Source: Hemileia vastatrix
Taxonomy: Eukaryota > Basidiomycota > Pucciniomycetes > Pucciniales > Zaghouaniaceae
Length of the DNA stretch: 64,000 nt
NCBI GenBank assembly: GCA_030280995.1
Contig: JASXTE010000012.1
Span: 10,631,001-10,695,000, forward strand
Direction of reading: 5' to 3'
Part shown: in pieces, positions 50,623-60,179 of the stretch
Numbering within the stretch: position 1 is the stretch's first letter
How the letters are laid out: the number at the start of each line of letters is the position of its first letter
The notes under the pieces: model-generated
The model's database searches: none
What the model was told of the DNA's origin: nothing
What the model saw: only the letters and a program-made list of their open reading frames with translations
Position numbers and translations under genes: made by a program

Positions 50623-52316
50623 CGGATTATACCTAGTCTTCTCATACAGTCTCTGCTGAGTAAGCCTGAATTTAGAACCTCCAAATTTTTTTCAATAAGT
50701 TGTTTCCATTCAGCCCAAGAGTAGTCTCTACCCTCACTTAAGACAGCTTCAAACCATAATAAAGCAACATCCTTAAATAAAGAAATTAATTTTGATGTTA
50801 TCTCTTCATCTGGTAACTTATATGAGAATTTCAAGTTGTCAATTCTTTGAATAAAATGTTGCCAATCAGATCTGGCTTCCCCATCATAAGTTGGGTACTG
50901 ATCTATCTTAGGCCAGTTCTTCTGATTGGATTTTATCTCACTAATCTTAGGTAAATTCAACAACTCATTCACTTTTGATAAATGGTCTTGTATTTCTTCC
51001 TGCACGGATTTGTGACTTACATTTTCAGATTTGACACTACCACCAGATGGTTTTAATTGTGGTGGTACAGGGAAGGAATGAGATTCACTTTTGCCAATGA
51101 AAGGATTATTATTATATTGATTATACTTATGATTATCCTGGTTCATTAGTAGATTGGCAGTTTCAATCTCAACTTTAGTTAATCTTTGTAGCAACTCAGA
51201 GACACTTTGATTTGTCTGGGCAAAAGATAACTTTGTTCTTGATTCAGTTTTTAACAAATGTGTTTCATACAATTTTTCTAACTCACAAAATTTGTTTGAA
51301 AGGTCATTATATTTATTATTTAATGAATCATATTTAAGAGTTAGAGACAAATGTTCTTTCTCTAATTCTTTATTACGTGTTGCTAATTGAGAAATGTTCA
51401 ATGTCAAGGATGAAATTGTATCACTAGTGAGCTTAACTGTCTGTTCCTCACAATCAGTCATTCTATTCCACAATGCTGAAACAATTCTATGGACAGTTGG
51501 ATTATTGTTAAAATATTCCATGTCCTCCTTTTCAATTCTCTCACTCTCCTGTGAACTTCTCATCTCACTAGTAGGTGGTTGCAACTGAGGATTAACTGTA
51601 TTATCATTGTATATAGTACTGTTATTATGGACAAAAGACAAGTCAGGTGTATCTACTCTAAAACCTAAATTTCTTAAATCCTCCTCTATTTTTTGTAAAG
51701 ATTTAACATCAATAGAATTACCTATATTGTAATTATCAGTATTATGTCTAATCTGAGAGGGTAAGTTACTTACCAAGGGATGGTTTCCAGTCCTGATTTT
51801 TGGCGCTTTTTTCCCTTGTAAGGGTGAGCTGAGGAAGTCAGATGAGGGGGTGGATCCCTGTTGCAACTGTGGCTTGTCCACTGTTGGTGAAACCAGTCCC
51901 ATTTCCATTTGTCTACCAGGATTTTCTCCTGGGAGTGAGTGGACCCTCCTTGGGTAGGGGGTTGCTAATTTGATTGACTGGGCTGACCTCCCTTTAATTC
52001 TGCCATTTCCTGATTCATCTGCTGAAATCCTACCTTGCAATTGTTTTGCAACTGCTCTACTTCTTTGAACATGAGAGATTTTGATTCCTCCAACTTCAGA
52101 ACCTGTTTGGCCAGGTGGGACAGTTGATCCTGAAGAGGAGGAGACGTCTTTTTGATAGTTATCTTTTTTAAGAGGGCGTCCTTTTCCTCTATACTCATGC
52201 TTTCTGGCTGCGGGTACTGTTGTCCCTCCATGGTGATGTCCTGGAAAGTTTTTGTTAGCTTTAGACCTGGTATTATAAGCAGGCTTTTCACTTACACTAT
52301 CCTGGGGAGCACTCAT
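50619..52316 (-). CDS. Gag of element 3
   Basis: 565 codons from the ATG at 52316 (MSAPQDSVSEKPAYNTRSK; the YNTRSK motif is common near gag N-termini). Unlike elements 1 and 2, this frame stays open through the region that overlaps ORF1. It holds helical segments (KEHLSLTLKYDSLNNKYNDL), then the gag domain KNWPKIDQYPTYDGEARSDW. At IEKNLEVL the frame should read IEKKFGGSKFRL: one extra A in an A7 run (near 50686) shifts it, so capsid is cut before its end. Confidence 0.85.
   Translation of the reverse strand: MSAPQDSVSEKPAYNTRSKANKNFPGHHHGGTTVPAARKHEYRGKGRPLKKDNYQKDVSSSSGSTVPPGQTGSEVGGIKISHVQRSRAVAKQLQGRISADESGNGRIKGRSAQSIKLATPYPRRVHSLPGENPGRQMEMGLVSPTVDKPQLQQGSTPSSDFLSSPLQGKKAPKIRTGNHPLVSNLPSQIRHNTDNYNIGNSIDVKSLQKIEEDLRNLGFRVDTPDLSFVHNNSTIYNDNTVNPQLQPPTSEMRSSQESERIEKEDMEYFNNNPTVHRIVSALWNRMTDCEEQTVKLTSDTISSLTLNISQLATRNKELEKEHLSLTLKYDSLNNKYNDLSNKFCELEKLYETHLLKTESRTKLSFAQTNQSVSELLQRLTKVEIETANLLMNQDNHKYNQYNNNPFIGKSESHSFPVPPQLKPSGGSVKSENVSHKSVQEEIQDHLSKVNELLNLPKISEIKSNQKNWPKIDQYPTYDGEARSDWQHFIQRIDNLKFSYKLPDEEITSKLISLFKDVALLWFEAVLSEGRDYSWAEWKQLIEKNLEVLNSGLLSRDCMRRLGIIR
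51770..52231 (-). pseudogene. ORF1 of element 3, with one in-frame TAG
   Basis: +1 frame relative to gag, from an ATG in strong context (accATGg, 52231), conserved in position with elements 1 and 2 (FQDITMEG versus LQDVEMAG). KKITIKKTSPPLQDQLSHL and a coiled-coil segment (LEESKSLMFKEVEQLQNN) lead to a TAG at 51967. The frame then continues with DKWKWDWFHQQW, a basic KGKKRQKSG and ends TIPW with TAA at 51770, exactly where ORF1 ends in the other elements. The pattern WKWD...IPW/LPW supports homology despite low overall identity. Confidence 0.6.
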
Positions 52317-52827
52317 ATTGTTCAGAATAACAATATTTTACGTCTACAAAAGGAAAAAACTCTGTGGAATTAGTAGACAAATAATATTAGCAATTATATT
52401 ACTAATAAAAAAGCAATGGAGCTTACCCTGAATTTATATCTTTATTTATTTAAATAAAATATAAGAAAAATTCGAAAAAATCTGTTAAAAATATAATAAT
52501 AAGTTTAACTAGACCTCTATAAGGGTGAATAATTAGCTTACCAAGCTTTAGCCAAATATCAATTTAATTGGGTGTTATATTGGTGTCCAAATACCAAGTG
52601 AAATTGGGTTTATATTGGGTACAGTTACTACTGTAAATATCTAAGTTTTATGATAAAAAATTAGTACAATTATTATAAGGGTTCTTTTCCGCAATCAATG
52701 AGTTATGATGACCCACTAATATGCAACAGACCCAAATATTTGGTTAATTTTGAGCTGTACTAAGGTAAAAATCACGTCCCAAGGCTTATACTAAATAATA
52801 AGTAAAATATATGGAAAGACCCCCAAT
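52317..52827 (-). other. Element 3 leader with primer site
   Basis: On the - strand TTGGGGGTCTTTCC (52826-52813) follows the LTR and matches the candidate primer sites of elements 1 and 2. Possible splice signals (cagGGTAAGC near 52430; ttttgtag near 52344) could remove a short intron before the ATG at 52316. Confidence 0.45.
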
Positions 52828-54001
52828 CGTCAGTATAGTCTAGTATATAAGTATGATATAATAGTGTTATTTTATGGTCCTACTACTTATTAATAAATGA
52901 TTTAGTGATTAAACCTCAGGGGAAGACTAATAGAATAGTTATACTCAAATAAAACTCACAATACTTGGATTTAAATGCGCGCTAGTGGTGGAAAATAGAA
53001 GAATAAAATATAGTTATAGCTTTTATAAAGATAATATCAATTTATAAGGGCTTTATAATATATTTCTGAATGCTAATAATTGTATTGTAGTGTTTGTTTG
53101 AAGTGTAGTAATTGAATGATGATAATAAACCGTCAAAATCCCTCCTTACTTATACCCAAATCCACTGGAGTGCACAGACCTTCAATCCAGATGATGTCAC
53201 TGCTATCCCCGGCAATTACAGCACTGTGAGGGCCCATCACCTCCCCATGGCGTCCACTTCAAGCAGTTTCAACACCCAGACCTCCAGTAAGGACCCTCCA
53301 TCACTATTAATAATAACACAGAGTCATACCATAAATAGAAAACCCAGATAAAAGCGGATACCATAAAGAAACAGGTAAAATAAATGATCAAAAAGAGATT
53401 TAATGAAACTAAAAGCATATAAAGGAAACAAATAAAATGTCCAAGACCCCAATAACATCCCCAAGCATCCATATTAACCCAAAAACATCTTCCCAACCCA
53501 TAAATCCGTGAATAACCATCCAAGGAAGTAATTTTAGTTGTCCAAACTGGGTGTATGCGCCTGATATAGGTTTCTATGCTTCTGTAGGCGTTTTGAGTCC
53601 ACTGATTTCGTCCATATGACCTAAAATAAGCAGAAAAACAAAGGTTATAGGCTATTAAGGGGCTAAAACCCACTTATATACCTAAATATACATAATATAC
53701 TGCATATTTCACTGAATATGAGATTTATGTATACATATAAGCTTATGTATGTCAATAATTACTTCATATCACTTAAGATAAATATATTATGACTCCATTA
53801 ACACCTTAATAAGTATTATTAGGCCATGGATAAGCTATTTAAACTATTATAAATTATATAATAGAATAATAATTATATATATATATAATAAAATAATATA
53901 TATTATTTTAACCTTATTTTTAAGATATAAGCTTAATCTAGTTAAGGTTATCTTATTTTAAGCATAAGAAATACTCAGTCCTAAGGATATTTAGGCTGAC
54001 A
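52828..54001 (-). repeat. Element 3 5' LTR (right copy)
   Basis: 1174 bp; the last base on the - strand is G where the 3' LTR has A (TGAC[G/A]). Otherwise it is nearly identical to the left copy. Confidence 0.95.
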
Positions 54002-55513
54002 TATAATAACATCCCTCGTCATCCTAGATCTTCTCAAAGGCAGCCATCACCCAGTTGTTCTTCAATTCCCACTACTTCCTCATTCCCCCGCTCAGCCAAG
54101 AAATCAAAGACCGTTCAATTAAAAAAAGATGACTATCTCATTCTTATAAACTGGCTGAAAACCAAATCTAACTATGATTCTTGTTTTGGTACTGAGTATG
54201 CCACTAAAGTAGGATGGCCCCCCGCATCAAAAGTTAATGGCTATCTTCTAATGGCAAATGAATTACGGAATAAGACCAAGGGAAGGATTGATCTTTTCCC
54301 TAAACAGATGTCTGAACGCTTCAAGCATTACCGAGAAAAATACAAGAAGGCAAAGGCTCTTTCATCTTCCACTGGTTTTGGGATTACCGACAACAATATA
54401 ACTAAGGGCATAAAATCCATAGACAATAAACTTGATTCTTTATGTCCTTACTTTAAAGAGATGGATGCAATTTTTGGAGAGCGAGCCAATGTTAATCCTG
54501 TAAGCATGTTGGATGGTGAAGATCCTATCTCCAAACATGATGTTGAAGCAAATCTTTTCCCATCCTCTTCCTCCACTCAAGCCTCCCCTCATTTGAATGA
54601 GACATATCTAGATAGCTTTTCTGTAGATCCTATAGTTGATTTAAACCAACCAAATCTAACTCAGGTCTGTTTCTTTTTTCTTTTATCTTATCATTTCTAT
54701 TTTTTATTTACTTATCTTTTTTTTATTTCTTAAAAGGCTGATGAACAAACCCAGGATCCTCAATCAACTGAGTCTGAAGCTAGTGACAATGATGAGGAGG
54801 AAAATGCTACGTTGAACAAAAAGCAAAGGGCTTCAAGTAGTCTAAATTTCCTCTCCCAAAGAAGACAAAAAAGTGATACTTCATCACAAACCCCTTTTTT
54901 GTCTATGGAACAATTTTTAGAGAAACGTGATGCTGGTAAGTGATACCATACCTCTTATTAATTTACTCTACTTTTCTTCCACTTTATATTAATTTTTATT
55001 ATCACTCTAGAACAAGTAGAAATTTCTAAAGAGACTCTAAGCTTTGAAAAGAAGAAATATGAGCTCTCTTTAAGGAGGGATGATAGGCTACAAGATTTGG
55101 AAGAGAGGAAGTACGAGCTCTCTTTACGGAAGGATGATTGGGCCCAAGATTTGGAGGAGAGGAAGTACCAGCTCTCTTTACGGAAGGATGATCTTGCCCA
55201 AGATTTGGAGGAGAAGAAGTCTGAGTTAACTCTAACTATTGAAAAATCAAAAAAAGAGGAGAAGACACTCAAACATCAAAACCTATTAGAGCAGATGAAA
55301 TATAAGTTTGATCATGAAGAAAATTCCAAAAAGAAAGATTTCTTGATAGAATGTGTTAAAGCTAATAAATCTGTTGAGGAAATTGAACTTTTAAAGAAAT
55401 TGTTGGATGACTTGTTTGTTTTATTTCTCTCACACTTCAACGTTTCATATTTATTTGTACATAAAATTTCAAATAACTTCCTTTATTTCATTACTCTATC
55501 TATCACTACTTGA
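54002..55513 (+). CDS. SANT/Myb-like coiled-coil protein of the Harbinger-like element
   Basis: Three exons in frame: to 54664, 54737-54935, 55011-55513. Introns are 72 bp (gtctgt...taaaag) and 75 bp (gtaagt...actctag). The frame is open from 54002; the 5' start lies at or beyond the element 3 insertion (the first ATG downstream is 54251). The N-terminal half contains QLKKDDYLILINWLKTKSNY, FGTEYATKVGWPPASK, KGRIDLFPKQMSERF, YREKYKKAK and SSSTGFGIT, a Trp/aromatic-rich helical layout like SANT/Myb-type DNA-binding accessory proteins of PIF/Harbinger elements. A Ser-rich and acidic linker leads to three 18-residue repeats (LSLRKDDWAQDLEER) and a charged coiled coil. Likely role: DNA binding and nuclear import of the transposase. 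Degraded copies lie at 2.8 and 8.4 kb. Confidence 0.65.
55052..55213 (+). repeat. 54-bp in-frame tandem repeat, three copies
   Basis: Units 55052-55105, 55106-55159 and 55160-55213 encode 18-residue repeats (KYELSLRKDD, then QDLEER). Copies differ by a few bases and are predicted to be coiled coil. Confidence 0.9.
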
Positions 55514-55574
55514 ATTTTTTTATTTTAATGTTAAATATTCTTTTTTTAAATAAAATTTTCATGTCTCCTTTGAA

Positions 55575-56015
55575 AATTTGACGATCCCCCACCCCTGGAT
55601 TTTTTTGAAGTAAGGGGTGGGTATCACAAAAATTCTTTCATGTCATGAATCTTGAAAGTCTTATATGAAACTTTGGCTTTACTACCCCCTGCATTTTACC
55701 GGTATCCCAAAAATTCTTACATGTCAAGAATTTCACAAGTCTTATAAGAAATTTTGGCAAAACTCCCCATGGATTTTATTGAAGTAAGGGACGGGTATCA
55801 CCAAAAAATTTTCACCAAAATATTTACAAGTCAAAAAAATTCTATATCTGTTTTAAAAAATTGGCAATACTCTCCCCTGCATTTTATTGAAGCAAGGGGT
55901 GGGTATCACCAAAATTTTTCTATGTCATCAATTTCACATGTCAGATTTGAAAATTTGGCAATACCCCCCCCCCCTGCATTTTATTGAAGTAAGGGGTGGA
56001 AGTCATCTAAATTTA
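55575..56015. repeat. Imperfect tandem array, five units of about 80-107 bp
   Basis: The phrase ccctgcattttattgaagta followed by aggggtgggtatcacc recurs near 55593, 55690 (partly deleted), 55768, 55875 and 55972. The intervening parts share aatttcacatgtc and aaatttggcaatac. It lies just after the SANT-like gene; non-coding. Confidence 0.75.
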
Positions 56016-56299
56016 ATATTATTACATAAATTATTAAATAAATATCTAATATATATCAATTTCCCTAGTTTAAAGTAATGACAATTCCTCAAGCCAAAAT
56101 GCAGACCAAGTCTAGAAAAAAAAGTTTGGGACTTTCCACAGGTATAGGCAAGAGGAGCCCCATGAAACAAATAAATGTTATCATGATTACCTGTTATACA
56201 ACCAAAGGTTGTTGGCTCATCACATTACTTGAGCAAATTGATATATAAAAAATATTTATTAAAAATTTATGAAAAAATATAAAATTTTTGATGACAACT
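56016..56299. other. Non-coding spacer
   Basis: AT-rich sequence between the tandem array and the oxygenase remnant; no feature seen. Confidence 0.4.
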
Positions 56300-56953
56300 C
56301 TAATCCCCATACTTTTTGGATCTAGATAAAGTATTTTTAAATCGAATAACTTTACCTTCTTTCTTTACCTTATTGATTCTTTGAATCAACTTATGACTGA
56401 TTTGAAATGAGCAACCAAAATGTGTGAAATCTTGACAGGATTCCAAACCAGGAGGTGCTTTGGTCATTTGATGATTATCCTTAGAAGAATTCCAAATAGT
56501 TTTGATGATACAGTTTCCCAAAACAAAATCAATGATGCACCGGTGGTCTGGAAAATATAAACCATGTCTTTTGATTTTAGCTGGAGATGGTATTGGGTGG
56601 CCAGTTATTGGATTGATATATGAGAATATACCAAAAGTAAGAAAATTGGCATCATTCCTATCAATATGAATCCTATTGTGGAATCCAGAATGAGTGATAA
56701 TAACATTAGAAAATAAAAGATATTTGTGGCTGATATCTTCCCATTCAGAGCCACATCAATTCGGTATTCCAACTTTGGTTGCAAGTTCATGATTTTCTTC
56801 AAATGCTTTATTACAGAGCTTTTTGAGTCAAAAAGCAAGAAAAGAGTTAAAGGAAGGTAGAGTGTCCCATAAGCAAAAATCTTCATCTTTTTGAGCTTTA
56901 GTGATATTCTTGACCAACGAATATATGACTATCTAATTGAAATGCCTAGATAA
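56300..56953 (-). pseudogene. Tet-like 2OG-Fe(II) oxygenase remnant in the Harbinger-like element
   Basis: One - strand frame reads through 56953-56300 with two TGA codons (56830-56828 and 56758-56756). Conserved pieces in order: WDTLPSFNSFLAF, LKKLCNKAFEENHELATKVG, SEWEDISHKYLLFSNVI, HSGFHNRIHIDRNDANFLTF, GIFSYINPITGHPIPSP, HRCIIDFVLGNCIIKTIW, DNHQMTKAPPG and FTHFGCSFQISHKLIQRI. HID is the iron-binding H-X-D and the later NHQ supplies the distal His. The layout matches the Tet-like 2OG-Fe(II) oxygenase family frequent in rust fungi, as I remember it. Family members are thought to oxidise nucleic-acid bases, but that is not shown for this one. Both stops are TGA and could come from CGA (Arg). 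The N-terminus is missing or in further exons. Confidence 0.65.
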
Positions 56954-58192
56954 TAATCATATAAGAGTTTCAAAATCCTTATCCTCTATATATGCAATAT
57001 AAAAATGTGAAATAAGACAAGTGAAATTTGGAAAAAAGGCTCAACTTCAAAGGTCAAAATCTCAGCAACCACTAAACCTAATTTAAACCTGTTTGTGAGA
57101 AATGAAAGATATGCTTTAGTAGAATCTTCAGTTAAAGGACATGTGATTTAAATAAACCTAACCCTAATTTGTTACATAAAAAAATGAAATAAAAATTTAA
57201 ATTGGGAAAAAAAAGGCTCAACTTTAAAGGTCAATATCTCAGCAACCACTGAATCAAATTCAAATCTGTTTGTAGAAAATGAAAGGTAGCCTTTGGAAGA
57301 ATCTTCAGTAAAAAGAACATTAGATTTGAATAAAGCTAACCCTAATTCCGAGTCTGATTTTCAAAATTTTACAAAAACTTGAAAATTGGTAATGAAGATG
57401 AGATCAAAAGAAGTTTTATAAGTTCACTGTTATCCAGATAAGAGTCATACATATATTTAAGTATGAAGTTTTCATAAAAGGAATGAGATATCATATAGGC
57501 ATGAAAAAAAGGAGATGAAACTTACCTAGATTGAAAAGTAGGAAAAATAGAGTGAGAAAGATTGATGTTGGAATTGTGGGGAAATTGAATATGGAGTAAG
57601 TGAAATGCATAAAGAATGTGCAATGTATGTGTTTCAATGAAATGGAGCCAAAAAAAAGTGAAATAAGGGAAAGGGGGGATAATGACAATGCCAAGGAGGG
57701 ATGAAGAGTAGGGTGATGGAGCTAAAAAATAAAGTAAAGAGGGAGAGAAAAAAAAGGTTAATTATACCATTGAAATCCAAAATAACCACTTACAAAAAAA
57801 ATTTAGATAAAAAAAATAAAATAAACAGAAAAAAACAAAAAAAATTATAATTAGTAATCAAAAAATCAAAAAAAAAGAATAAAATGACTTACCTGGAGAG
57901 ATGAGATGACAAAATGAATGAAACCAAATTGTTTGAGGGATGTTGGAGGAGAATAGGAAAAGGATATGAGGGATGAATGAAAAAAAAAATCACTGACAAA
58001 ATATGCAATTTCAGAAAATATGCGATTTCATGTTGAGCTGGTGAAAGAAAACCAATGAGCCATCCAAAAAAAAGATATTCACCGTAAATTCAAAAAAAAA
58101 AAATGAATATGCAACAAACCAAAATACAAAACCAAGTGATTAAAGTACACAAAGAGGACATTTGGAAAGTATGAAAACATAAAAATAAAAAA
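56954..58192. other. Interval between oxygenase remnant and transposase
   Basis: No confident gene. A ~175-bp tandem duplication occupies 57030-57350. Two strong - strand splice donors (AG|GTAAGT: donor bases 57525-57520 and 57892-57887) suggest exons of the - strand transcript(s), but I could not join them to a coding frame. The second and third catalytic acids expected for the transposase were not found. Confidence 0.45.
57030..57350. repeat. Tandem duplication, about 175-bp unit
   Basis: 57037-57172 and 57207-57348 share ggctcaactt(c/t)aaaggtcaa, atctcagcaaccact, aatcttcagt and aacctaaccctaatt/agctaaccctaatt. Non-coding, diverged. Confidence 0.7.
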
Positions 58193-58876
58193 TTAAAAGG
58201 GTGAAGAGAAATGTTGGAGAGTAATTGCAGGCTTTTGACTCAAAGGGATGGTTGTGCCATCAACAAAACTTACACAGCCAGGGAAACCTTCAGCTTGCAT
58301 TACTTGAGAGGATTCAAGTCGCTGTTCTGGAGTTGGCCAAGCAAGAGTTTGAGACTTGAGGGAAAGGATAGCAATCATACAGCGCTTGGTGTATAATATC
58401 ACGGTACCATATCCTATGTTAAAGAGATTATCCAAACGTCTTACGGCAGCACCATTTCCATTTGAGCCAAAGCGACATAGAGCAACAGCAAGTTGGATGG
58501 CAGGATTACGCTGTTTGTTATGAGAATTGTTATGGAAGATAGGATGATTGGAGATGAGTTGATAAAGTTTGAAGAAAGAATCGGGAGAAGTTCTAAAAAG
58601 TTGTGTGAAGTTTAAATGAGGAATGTTGAGAATGGAGGCCAGATCATATCGGGGATCATGATAAAGATTTGGCTCCCTGGTGATGATGTAACGCTTTTTG
58701 GAAAGAAAACACATATAAGCTAAAGCATCTTCCAAATCAGAGTCAGATTTATAGTAAAGAACTAAAAGAAAAGTAATAGCATTCATTGTTGAGTGAAGTA
58801 GCTTCCTAGTAGAGAGGTGTTTCATTGTTGCCAGTGGAAGGGTTATGTGATGAGGGAAGTGGGAATTCACCGCCAA
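58193..58876 (-). pseudogene. Truncated HARBI1-like (PIF/Harbinger) transposase
   Basis: The frame of 227 codons probably starts at an internal ATG near 58828 (MKHLSTRKLL). It has the family's N-terminal helical region (NPAIQLAVALCRFGSNGNG, DNLFNIGYGTVILYTKR, AWPTPEQRLESS) and the first catalytic Asp in GFPGCVSFVDGTTIPL. After SQKPAI the sequence departs from the family and stops. The second Asp and the Glu are absent downstream, so the nuclease domain is cut short. In active elements this DDE enzyme cuts at the TIRs with help from the SANT-like protein encoded on the other strand. This copy could not move itself. Confidence 0.75.
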
Positions 58877-59089
58877 ATGTGCAGTTGGGGTGTGTAGATA
58901 GAAAAAAAACTTAAGTGTTCGCCACCAAAATTAAGTAGCATAGAGTGAGGAAATACTTAAGGATGGCATCAGCAATTATAAGTCATGTGACTTTCTTAAA
59001 AATCCATCATGGATGAGATGAGTTTGGGATCAGGAATTAGGAATGGAAATTGGGGTATAAGAGGCGGGATAATGCATTATCGTGGATTT
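58877..59089. other. Subterminal region of the Harbinger-like element
   Basis: No gene; leads into the palindrome and the right terminal inverted repeat. Confidence 0.5.
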
Positions 59090-59121
59090 CTTATCCACTA
59101 GCCCCAGGGCTAGTGGATAAG
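59090..59121. repeat. Perfect palindrome with 15-bp arms
   Basis: cttatccactagccc, then ca, then gggctagtggataag. Lies 84 bp inside the right TIR end. Partial versions at about 4131 and 6553 mark other copies of the family. Possibly a transposase or accessory-protein site. Confidence 0.8.
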
Positions 59122-59371
59122 AATCTTCCACAATTAATAATGTCTGATCCCGGGAAAAAAAATTCCTGATCCCTAATTGCGGATCCCTGAACATTGATAC
59201 CCCCTATTAAATACATAAAAATGTGCCATTATTTGTAGAATATAAAATATATTATGCTTAATTTAAATGTATAAATAATTTATATAACACTTATATTTAA
59301 TAGGATACTTATATAATTTTATTATGCAATAAAATATTAATTTATATACATCAAATGAAATTTTTACGCCC

Positions 59372-60179
59372 TGTCAAGGGGTCCTCTTGGTCTAGAAGAT
59401 TTATTCGAGGATTATACAAGGAGTTTTAGTGGTTTAATGGTCTTTCAAAAGATAAGTACGTATTTCCTAATCTCTTTGATTATTTTACTCAAGTTATAAG
59501 AGGTAAATTTTTATATTATTATAATTTATATCTTTAGAATTATGGTGATGTAGATACTAATGGTTATAAATAATAGTAATAAATTTAATTTAATTGATGT
59601 GTTATAAAAGTTTGTAAAGTAAGTCAGGAGTAAGTTCAAAAGGACAAAAAGGAAGGCCTTTTAAAGGCAATATGTTAGAGACAAGAACACGGAATTTACA
59701 TCTACTAATACAAGAGTGTGAGAGAGAAAAACTTAATTTAAAGAGAGTATGTGAAATAATAAGAGTAAGACTAAATAGTGCGTAAATAAAAGTATTTATT
59801 TTATTTGAAATAAAACCCTGAACCCTTTGGTCCGTCACATTTTTGTGTAAGAACATTTGATTTGAAATATTGAATCAATAAAATCTAAATAAAGGAATTT
59901 GAAAAGTATTTTTCTTTTTATAATTTTATAATTTTTAATACTAATTTTTATTCCCATCCCATCTGTATTATTGAGCACGGTGTTTGGGAGTAAAAATATA
60001 TCTGGGACAATTACTTAATTTTATTAATTAATTACTTAGTGTACTTAGGTAGTTAATTGTAATTAATACATAAGTATTTTAATAAATAATTAATTATTAA
60101 TAAGGATCTAAAAGGTGTGGCTTCACCTCAGTAAGATAATTAATTATTTTACTGGGTAAGTCTAGTAGCCTGGCTGACA
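59372..60179 (-). repeat. Solo LTR, 808 bp
   Basis: On the - strand TGTCAGCCAGGCTACTAGAC...CCTTGACA, with no internal region or partner LTR. Flanked by CGCCC (59367-59371) and TGCCC (60180-60184), a 5-bp duplication with one C-to-T change at a CpG. It interrupts the antisense LTR. Related to the fragment at 535-1249. Confidence 0.8.

Larger units (their letters stand above)
45158..54001 (-). mobile_element. Element 3: Ty3/gypsy chromovirus, youngest insertion
   Basis: LTRs at 45158-46334 and 52828-54001, with TATAA duplicated (45153-45157 and 54002-54006). Coding is on the - strand with three breaks only. The LTRs differ at about 6 bases plus a 3-bp indel. It sits just upstream of the SANT-like gene of the Harbinger-like element, separating that gene from its promoter region. 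Confidence 0.95.
35657..59205. mobile_element. Harbinger-like DNA transposon hosting two retrotransposons
   Basis: The terminal inverted repeats begin AGGGGGTATCAATGTTCAGG, identical for 24 bp and matching 31 of 32. ATT flanks both ends (35654-35656, 59206-59208). Joining the flanks recreates the LTR sequence attATTaaatac seen uninterrupted in element 1's LTRs, so the boundaries are certain. Subtracting elements 2 and 3 and their duplications leaves about 5546 bp. It carries a SANT-like gene (+), a Tet-like oxygenase remnant (-) and a truncated HARBI1-like transposase (-). The ATT/AAT duplication differs from the usual TWA of PIF/Harbinger. Confidence 0.85.
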
